From NCBI RefSeq assembly GCF_027409185.1, contig NC_084478.1, positions 79,963,624 through 80,027,623 on the forward strand: a stretch of DNA of 64,000 nt. Direction: 5' to 3'. The stretch comes from Cynocephalus volans. Lineage: Eukaryota; Chordata; Mammalia; Dermoptera; Cynocephalidae. The notes under the pieces are model-generated. The model was given only the letters and a program-made list of their open reading frames with translations, searched no databases and had not been told where the DNA came from. The position numbers and the translations under genes are program-made. Below, piece by piece: positions 57,430 to 64,000 of this stretch (its first letter is position 1; each line of letters begins with the position of its first letter).

Positions 57430-58160
57430 CCACCTCTCTGGTCAGCTTGGACTCTGCCGGGCTGCTGGATCATGGGGCGGTACCGCAGGGTGTGTGTTCT
57501 CTGCTGAGCTTCCACCTCCTGTGCTGGACTTCTCCCTGCTCTTTGTGCTCTTGCCCAGGCTGCTGGGATGCGCCGAGGCACCGCAGAGCGTGTGGTCTCT
57601 GCAGAGCTTCCCCTTCCCCTGCAGGATGTCTCCCTGCTCTGTGCGCACTAGGATGGGCTTGGGACAGAGCCGGGTGGTGGCGGTGAAGCCTACCTGCTGC
57701 TGGATAGCATGGCAGCAGCCCCCCCACAGGGTGTGTGGACTCTACGGAGCTTCTGTCTCCCTTGCTGGATGACTCTGTGCTCCGTACACATTGGGCCGGG
57801 CTGCTGGATCATGCGGCAGCAGTGTGGTCCCCGTGGAGTTCCCGCCTTCCCTGCCGGACGTCTCCCTGCTCCGAGCGCACTAGGCCAGGCTGGGAATGGA
57901 GCCGGGTTCCTGTGGTGAAGCTTACCTGCTGGATTATGCAGTGGTGGCCCCCTCAGGGTGTGTGGTTTCTGTGGAGCCTCCACCTCCCCTGCTAGATGTC
58001 TCCCCTCTCTGTGCACACTGGGCTGGCCTGGGAATGGAGCTGAGTGGTGGCGGCGAAGCCTATCTGCTGCATCGTGCAACGGCGGCCCCGCAGGGCATGT
58101 GGTCTCCATGGAGATTCTGCCTCCCCTGCTGGACGTCTCCCCATTCTGTATGCACTTGAT
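57430..58160 (-). repeat. Tandem monomers in the L1 5'UTR
   Basis: The plus-strand landmark 'ctgctggatgtctcc' and variants recurs near 57524, 57619, 57762, 57852, 57988 and 58126. Spacings are about 137 bp for three intervals and about 90 bp for two shortened ones. Each unit includes a 'ctgtgcgcacta'-like segment, a 'ggtggcggtgaagcct' segment and 'gtgtgtggactctacgg'. GC-rich monomer arrays of this kind act as promoters in rodent L1s. Confidence 0.82.
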
Positions 58161-58171
58161 GTTATGTTTTT

Positions 58172-58305
58172 GTTTTTGTTTTTTCGTGACTGGCACTCAG
58201 CCAGTGAGTGCACCGCTCATTCCTATATAGGATCCAAACCCGCGGCGGGAGCGTTGCTGCACTCCTAGCGCTGCACGCTACCAAGTGCACCATGGGCTCG
58301 GCCCT
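58172..58305 (-). mobile_element. GC-rich tRNA-derived SINE (short dimer form)
   Basis: Exact 13-bp duplicated target atgttatgttttt at 58159-58171 and 58306-58318. It interrupts the L1 5'UTR, so it postdates that L1. Confidence 0.92.
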
Positions 58306-58392
58306 ATGTTATGTTTTTATAGTTTAAATCAGTTGATTTGTGGGAGAGAGTGACGCTAGGGACCGTCTATTCTGCCATCTTGACCAGAAGTC

Positions 58393-58629
58393 CAAACTAG
58401 AAGCAGCTTAAATCTCGGTTCTGATCATGCGTCCACCTGCAACTACCTCTGGAGCTTCTACTTCTCTTCCACCATCACAGAGACTCACTCAGGACCATGT
58501 GATGAGGGGAACTAGTTTTGGAGGTTGGGAAGTTAAAGGTCCAGAGGGTACATCTGGTGAGGGCCTTCTTCTTGGTGGGAACTCTCTACAGAGTCCTGTG
58601 GCAACCAAGTATCACATTGCAAGAATGGC
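58393..58629. other. Non-L1 sequence between L1 5' end and target duplication
   Basis: About 237 bp without L1 similarity ('cctctggagcttctacttct', 'tctggtgagggccttcttct'). It resembles part of a common LTR or MER repeat. It could be 5'-transduced flank. Confidence 0.5.
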
Positions 58630-58739
58630 CTGAATTGTTCACTTTAAAAGAGTTCATTTTATGATATGTGAATTTCACCTCAATAAAAAAACTGAAAGAG
58701 ATATGAAAACTAAATATAACCTGTTATCTTGAAATTAAA

Positions 58740-59430
58740 CCCTGGACTACATTTTTTTTTTTTTTTACCATAAAGGGCATTAGTGGGACAATTGTTAAAA
58801 TTTGAATAAAGTATAGAGATTCGATAGTAGTATTACACTGGTGTTAATTTCCTGATCATGATCATTGTGCTGTAGTAATATAAGAGAATGTCTTTGTTTT
58901 TAGGAAAAGTGCTCTAAAGTACTAGGGGTAGAAGAGTGACATGTCTACAAGTTGTATGATTCAAAAAAAAATAGAGAAAAGAAGAGATACAAACCAAAGC
59001 AGAAGGAGAAAAAGAGAAAGAAAGGGAGGGAGGAGAGAGAGAGAGAATGAAGCAAATGTGGTAAAATACTAACATTTGGGCAATCTGGGTCAAACATATA
59101 TACTATTTTTACAACTTTTCTCAACCTTACTGTAATTACCAAGATAGAGGAGGGGGAGAGCATACGTTGAGTTTCTGGGGTGCTAGAAGTGTTTTATTTC
59201 TTTTTTTGGCAGATAGCTGGTACAGCAATCTGAACCCTTGACCTTGGTGTTATAACACCATGCTCTAACCAGTTGAGCTAACTGGCCAGGCCTTACTTCT
59301 TGATCTGAGTAGTGGTTATATGGGCCTTCACTTTATAATTATTTGTTAAATTGTACATATATGTTGTATGAATTGTCTCTATGTATATTTTATAATTTGG
59401 AAAGTTAAAAAAAAAACCTTATGGTAAAAA
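58740..59430 (+). mobile_element. Old L1 (L1M) 3'UTR
   Basis: 'aaagggcattagtgggacaa', 'ttacactggtgttaatttcc' and 'taatataagagaatgtcttt' match the L1M 3'UTR also present at 5890. A SINE is inserted at 59198. Confidence 0.68.
59198..59293 (-). mobile_element. tRNA-Ile-derived SINE monomer (CYN-like)
   Basis: T run, then 'gatagctggtacagcaatct', 'ttggtgttataacaccatgc' and 'gttgagctaactggccaggc'. Confidence 0.87.
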
Positions 59431-59854
59431 AAATAAAATGTACAGAATGCCTGTGAACATATACTTTTCTTTTGCAGAGAAAAAAGGCCTCTGTTTCTAA
59501 CATATTCAGCTTCTTTGATGGTATTTGGTGGACTTAAGCTACTGAGAATCCCTGCACAGGTAGACTGGGTGGTGATAGATACTGTGCTTCCCTAGCCTTT
59601 CTCCTACTTCTGCCTTTGTATATGTGAAGTTTGAGATGCCTCTGGGATATTGAAATGGAGATATATAGAAGGTACTTGATTTTATCATCTTCCCTATCCC
59701 CAACAAACCTCAAATCTTGTCCTCCTGAATTCCCCTGTTGAGTGAATGGTGCTCAAGCCTGAAGCATAGGATTAATTCTTTACATCTATCTCCATTAGTC
59801 CCCACATAAAATAAAATTGTACTAACTTGTTATAACGCATCTAAACAGGATCCA
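59431..59854. other. Unassigned, no gene seen
   Basis: No element recognised. It abuts the left edge of the mariner copy, whose 5' terminal repeat was not found here. Confidence 0.4.
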
Positions 59855-60846
59855 GTTTGAGGCACTAAGAAGGATAAGACATCAGTTTGAAAAGAGCCCC
59901 TATCAGAACAACATGATTTCTGCTAAAGTTAAAGAAACAGCAAACATCAAATTGATGGTGAAGCTTGGTGAAATTATTGATGCTTTATGAAAAGTTTATG
60001 GGGACAATGCCTGAAAGAAATCAGCAGTATGCAAATGGATAACTTGTTTTAAGAAGGGATGAGATGATGTTGAAGATGAAGCCTGCAGTGGCAGACCATC
60101 CACATCAATTTGCGAGGGAAAAATTAATGTTCTTCATGTCCTAATTGAAAAAGGCCGATGATTAACAGCAGAAACAATAGCCAATACTATAGACATCTCA
60201 ACTGGTTCAGCTTACACAATTCTGACTTTTGAAAAATTAAAGTTGAGCAAACTTTCCACTCGATGGGTGCCAAAACTGTTCCACCCAGCTCAGCTGCAGA
60301 CAAGAAGAGCAGAGCTTTAATGGACATTTTAAACAAGTGGGATCAAGATCCTGAAACATTTCTTCAAAGAACTGTAACAGAGGATGAAACATGGCTTTAC
60401 CAGTACAATCCTAAAGAAAAAGCACAATCAAAGTAATGGCTACCAAGAGATGGAAGTGGTTCAGTCAAAGCAAAAGTGGACTGGTCAAGAGCAAAGGTCA
60501 TAGTGACAGTTTTTTGGGATGCTCAAGGCATTTTGCTTGTTGACTCTCTGGAGGGCCAAAGAGTAATAACATCTGCTTATTATGATAGTATTTTGAGAAA
60601 GTTAGCCAAAGATTTAGCAGAAAAATGCCCAGGAAAACTTCACCAGGGAGTCCTTCTCTACCACGGCAATGCTCCTGCTCATTTCTCTCATCAAATGAGG
60701 GCACCTTTGTGAGAGTTTTGATGAGAAATCATTAGGCATCTACCTCACAGTCCTGATTTGGCTCCTTTTTACCTCTTTTTGTTTCCTAATCTCAAAAAAT
60801 ATTTAAAGGGCACCCATTTTTCTTCAGTTAAAAGTGTAAAAAAGCT

Positions 60847-63109
60847 CTTAAGATACAGCTCTGTGGGGCTGACCCCGTGGCGCACTCGGGAGAGTGCAGC
60901 ACTGGGAGCGCAGCACTGCTCCCGCCGCGGGTTCAGATCCTATATAGGGATGGCTGGTGCGCTCACTGGCTGAGCGCAGTATGGCCGGTCACAAAAAGAC
61001 AAAGAAAAAAAAAAAAAAGATACAGCTCTGTGAAGCAAGTGGCCCTTTCTGCTGCTGCTGTAGGTGTTCCTTCACTTGATGTGGACCCCACATCCACTGG
61101 TATGAGCCAGCACCCTTGCACCTGCTCCCCACAGCTACTGCCCTGCTCCTGCAGCTCCAGGTCTAGCACTGTGACAGCCGCCAGGCACCCTTGCCCCTCA
61201 GAGAGTTGTAAAGAAGAAAGTTCCACTCTTTCTGTCAAAATGAAGTGTGATTTCAACTCTAACCATGTTCATTCTGGACTTAAACTGGTAAAATCTGATG
61301 ACAGTTGAAGACTAGGTTCCTACACTCCTACATATTTGGAAGGTTCTTGTAAAGACTGCATTAAAGACAATGAAAGGTTATCATATATTGGGTCACCAAT
61401 TATGAGCCCTAGGATTGTAGAACCTGAAACTGAAAACAAGCCCCTGCATAACAAGGAAAACAACATGTGCAATAAACACTTAATAGTACAAATGAAATAG
61501 AAGAACTAGAAATGAGTGGATTTTATGAAGACAGTGACTATTTCTCATTTTCTCAACAATGTGGCCTCAGTGAATATGAACAGGGTAGCCTTCCCCTGGA
61601 GGAAGATTTCAGTAACAGTCCACAATCTTGCATGCTACAGATGCAAAGCCAGACCAACATTCAAATAAAAACTTGCTGCCAGTTCTGAAAAAACAGTTTG
61701 TTCAACATTAAAAAAGAATGCTAAACAAAATCCTAAAATAGATCCAGAAATGCTGAAGGAAATTATATCTAATGGAAATTTTAGACTAGAGAATATAATT
61801 GGCAGGAAAATGGGCCTAGAATGTGTAGATATTCTCAATGAACTCTTTTAAAGGGGACTCAGAATCTTAGTAAATATTCTAACATAGCTCAGTGATAAGG
61901 ACTTAATCAATGTGTCGTGAGCACAACTTGGAAGAAGATTCTAGAAGATGATAAAGAGGCATTCCAGTTGTACAGTAAAACAGTGCAAAGTTCCTGAAAA
62001 CAACATTAAGTTCTCACTACATGCTTCAACCAGAGAATATGTTATGTTCAGAACTGCATTAGCTTCTGTTCAAAAATCAGCAGCCCAGACTCCACTCAGA
62101 AAAAGATGCTCAAACCAAGTTATCCTGTCAAAGTGATCAGAAATGTTCAGTCAACACAATGAATTCTCTGAGGTTGCCAAGACTTTGAACAAGAACAAAA
62201 GCCTCAAAGCCTGTATTCACTGTAACTCACCTGCAAAATATGATTGCTATTTACAACGGGCAACCTGCAAATGAGAAGGCTGTGGATTTCATTATTGTAC
62301 AAGGTGTCTATGTAATTATCATACCACCAAAGACTTTTCAAGTGGCAGATCCCTAAAAGCCAGTTGTAAAATATGTCCTCTGCCTAGTAATAAAAAAAGC
62401 AAAAAGAATTTATGAAGACTGTGATCTCTTATTGAATCAATTGTAGCTGATGATGACCATTAGTTAGAAAATGTTAGGATTTAATTTTTTAAAATAAATG
62501 TATTGTGATTTTCAATTTTATGTTGAAATCAGTGTAGTATCTGGCATTTTTTCCCAATGGATAAAGAGGATACATAGCCTCTTAAAATATTTTACAATAT
62601 AATGTAAAGAAGTTTAAAATTCTTAGTACAAATCAGAAAATTTGAATCTTTTAAGAAAAAAGGAGAATTACTTATTTAGTTATTTGATATTTGTGATTCA
62701 GTGGGTAAAATAAAATTTATCCAATTTTACGGTAAAGGAAGGCCATGTAATTTTACCTAGATAACCTTAAATATAAATCCAGTTTACCATCTATTAGTAT
62801 TTGAGACATGTTATTTGCCTTACCAAATTAATACCAATTGAAATATCAATTTCTGGAGCCTGTTAATTTAAATGTTTTGTCACCTTTCTTTAACCTTTTT
62901 TTCAGTGTGTGTATTTCCCAAGAAAGTATCCTTTGTAAAATCTTGCTTGTTTTTCTTATTTCTGAAGACTCTTTTAATATTTTTGAATATACGTAGATAT
63001 TTTTGTATTTCTATGTGTCAAACTAAGAAAATGTCTCTTTCATATCTACATATAAAAATGAATTTTGTTACTGTTATGAATAAAATTGTTATAAGCTTAA
63101 AAAAATAAT
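60847..63109 (+). pseudogene. FBXO5: FBXO5 (EMI1) processed pseudogene
   Basis: FBXO5/EMI1 inhibits the anaphase-promoting complex through an F-box/zinc-binding region. This copy has no introns, a 3'UTR, an AATAAA at 63079-63084 and an A-rich tail at 63099-63110. ATG at 61102 opens MSQHPCTC and continues to 'EESSTLSVKMKCDFNSNHV', matching the start of the long FBXO5 isoform. Downstream, 'NIIGRKMGLECVDIL' marks the F-box region and 'KACIHCNSPAKYDCYLQRA' the zinc-binding region. There is a stop after KSDDS at about residue 69, further stops (for example before RGLRI), frameshifts, and a Cys-to-Phe change at 'TKDFSSG'. It ends KKSKKNL at 62415. A SINE splits its 5' part. Approximate target repeats aaagtgtaaaaaagct and aatgtggaaaaaattg flank it. 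Confidence 0.92.
60866..61017 (+). mobile_element. GC-rich tRNA-derived SINE (intermediate deletion form)
   Basis: Head 'gggctgaccccgtggcgc' and second unit 'gctgagcgcagtatggccgg'. Exact duplicated target agatacagctctgtg at 60851-60865 and 61018-61032. It lies in the 5'UTR part of the FBXO5 copy. Confidence 0.93.
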
Positions 63110-63278
63110 AATGTGGAAAAAATTGCATTGACATGGTTCAATTCCCAGGATCCTCACTTCTTTATGGATGAACTAAATGGCTGGTATTATCACTTACAAA
63201 AGTGTCTTGAATTTAATGGAGCTTATGTTGGGAAATAAACCTTATGTATTTTTATTTTTATCTTTTAATTCCGTTTTT

Positions 63279-63280
63279 CC

Positions 63281-63315
<35 letters not shown>

Positions 63316-63402
63316 CGCTGGCTGGTACAGGGATCAAACTCTGGACCTTGTTATTACCAGCACCACACTCTAACCAACTGAACTAACCAGCTAGCGCTTC
63401 AC
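63279..63402 (-). mobile_element. tRNA-Ile-derived SINE monomer (CYN-like)
   Basis: About 30 T, then 'gccgctggctggtacaggga' and 'ccaactgaactaaccagcta'. It splits the mariner right terminal repeat between 'tttttccatga' and 'aactttttgaag'. Confidence 0.88.
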
Positions 63403-63423
63403 AAACTTTTTGAAGTCTCCTTA

Positions 63424-63908
63424 TATGTAGTGTGAGGTAAGGGTCCAACTTTATTCTTTTGTAGGTGGCTATCCAGTGTTCCCAGAAAAATTTGTTGAAA
63501 AGACAATTCTTTCCCCATTGAATGGTCTTGGCACCCTTTTTGAAAATCAATTGTTTTTCAAATAATTTTGTTTTGGGACTCTCAATTCTATTCCAATGGT
63601 CTATATGTCTTTCCTTATGCCATAATTACTGTAGCTGTATAGTAAGTTTGAAATCAGAAAGTGTGAGTCCTCTAACTTTGTTCTTGTTTTTCAAGATTGG
63701 TTTGGCTATTCTGGATCCTTGAATTTTCATTTGAATTTTAAGTTCAGTTTGCCAATTTCTGCAAAGAAGCTAGATGGAAATTTAATGGAGAACTGCATTG
63801 GATCTGTAGATCAATTTGGGGAGTAATGACATTTTAACAATACTATGTCTAATATTCCATGAAATGGATGTCTTTCCATTTATTTAGGTCATATTCAAAT
63901 TCTTTTAA
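63424..63908 (-). mobile_element. Old L1 ORF2 fragment
   Basis: Antisense text 'gtaagggtccaactttattc', 'ttggtttggctattctggat' and 'atggagaactgcattggatc' covers the ORF2 stretch after the reverse transcriptase core. Confidence 0.78.
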
Positions 63909-63993
63909 GAGGGCTGCTGATTAACTCAGTTGGTTACAGCACAGTGCTGATAACACTAAGGTCCAGGGTTTGATCCCTATCCAAAAAAAAAAA
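63909..63993 (+). mobile_element. tRNA-Ile-derived SINE monomer (CYN-like)
   Basis: 'gctgattaactcagttggtt', 'cagtgctgataacactaagg' and a B-box-like 'ggtttgatccct', then an A tail. The 3' part of the head is shortened. Flanking 'tcttttaa' and 'gtctttt' hint at a target duplication cut by the window end. Confidence 0.85.
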
Positions 63994-64000
63994 GTCTTTT

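Larger units (their letters stand above)
52029..58392 (-). mobile_element. Nearly full-length L1
   Basis: 3' poly(A) (as T run at 52029), 3'UTR with (TG)n at 52205, ORF2, inter-ORF region, ORF1 and a GC-rich 5'UTR ending 'ggtcaagatggcagaatag', the usual L1 5' end. Length without the SINE is about 6.2 kb. ORF1 has one visible stop and ORF2 several breaks, so it is recent but inactive. Confidence 0.92.
51140..58629 (-). mobile_element. 7.5-kb composite L1 insertion
   Basis: A single pair of 17-bp repeats (51123-51139 and 58630-58646, 16 of 17 identical) encloses, in minus-strand order: 237 bp of non-L1 sequence, a nearly full-length L1, and an extra L1 3' end with its own A-rich tail. The target reads cacttt/aaaag, a plausible L1 endonuclease site. 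No second target duplication was found at the inner junctions (52028 and about 58392). Confidence 0.75.
59913..63238 (+). pseudogene. Mariner transposase, decayed and interrupted
   Basis: The N-terminal helix-turn-helix part starts at ATG 59913 and soon meets stops. The catalytic part is partly open at 60476-60712 ('VFWDAQGILLVD', then 'HGNAPAHFSHQ', where mariners carry the second catalytic Asp as DNA; here it reads GNA). 'DLAPFYLFLFPNLKK' covers the usual D/D34D third-Asp region, where Asp is replaced. The C-terminus 'LNGWYYHLQKC' lies beyond the FBXO5 insertion and ends at TAA 63236-63238. At least two of the three catalytic acids are lost, so it is dead. Confidence 0.87.
59855..63418 (+). 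mobile_element. Mariner transposon, split by a retropseudogene and SINEs
   Basis: The transposase text runs to 60843 and resumes at 63110. The right terminal repeat is split by the SINE at 63279 and ends 'actttttgaagtctcctta' near 63418. The left terminal repeat is missing. The same ends occur at 865 and 46899. This is not the SETMAR/Hsmar1-type sequence. Confidence 0.85.

Noticed and set aside
57383..58230. Several overlapping 70-170 codon frames on both strands as a GC-rich gene or CpG-island promoter
   Set aside because: They lie in the L1 5'UTR monomer array. High GC removes stops by chance and the frames share the repeat period.
60476..60712. Open mariner transposase stretch as a domesticated gene
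   Set aside because: Upstream and downstream frames are broken, two catalytic acids are lost and the locus is interrupted by a retropseudogene.
60877..61308. 143-codon frame as a novel fusion protein
   Set aside because: It is SINE sequence read into the 5' part of the FBXO5 pseudogene, across a SINE poly(A) tail.
1..64000. Bacterial-type systems, CRISPR arrays, operons or phage modules
   Set aside because: No long prokaryotic-style genes, no regularly spaced direct repeats; all structure is explained by mammalian interspersed repeats.

Overview
This window looks like mammalian intergenic or deep-intronic DNA. I find no intact host protein-coding gene, rRNA, functional tRNA or CRISPR array. 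Nearly all of it is interspersed repeats, many nested, plus one processed pseudogene (FBXO5).

Organism: two abundant SINE types point to a colugo (Dermoptera, such as Galeopterus). One is a tRNA-Ile-like monomer of about 95 bp ending in oligo(A). The other is a GC-rich element of about 145-190 bp whose fullest copies read as a head-to-tail dimer of that tRNA-like unit. Monomeric and dimeric tRNA-Ile SINEs without a separate tRNA-unrelated body are what I recall as the colugo CYN family. Alu, B1/B2 and VES-type SINEs were not seen. The species call is an inference; the mammalian call is secure, because Tigger1, MER5A, MIR, L2, HAL1, MLT1 and MST-like LTRs are all recognisable.

Layout. 0-10 kb: an L1 3' end with a candidate 3' transduction, a MIR, a Tigger1 copy split by a SINE, an ERV1-like LTR holding three later insertions, an MLT1-like LTR and L2. 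10-20 kb: old L1 split by MLT1 and MST-like LTRs, two consecutive L1 3' ends, and an ERV1-type solo LTR with a 4-bp target duplication. 20-27 kb: two MST-like LTRs in opposite orientation flanking a 1.6-kb segment whose exchanged target duplications show an inversion, then L1 copies, one split by a mosaic LTR. 27-34 kb: HAL1/L1ME remnants. 34-45 kb: LTRs, MER5A, another hAT-like element, L2 and L1M pieces. 45-50 kb: L2 interrupted by a mariner MITE and a MIR. 51-58.6 kb: a 7.5-kb composite L1 insertion in a 17-bp target duplication, holding a nearly full-length L1 with tandem 5'UTR monomers and a once-broken ORF1. 59.8-63.4 kb: a mariner copy split by an FBXO5 retropseudogene that itself carries a SINE.

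No genes act together here. The content is a record of retrotransposition: older L2/MIR/L1M/HAL1, then DNA transposons and MaLR LTRs, then L1 and lineage-specific SINEs. Subfamily names come from remembered consensus patterns and edges of old elements are approximate; target duplications were read directly.
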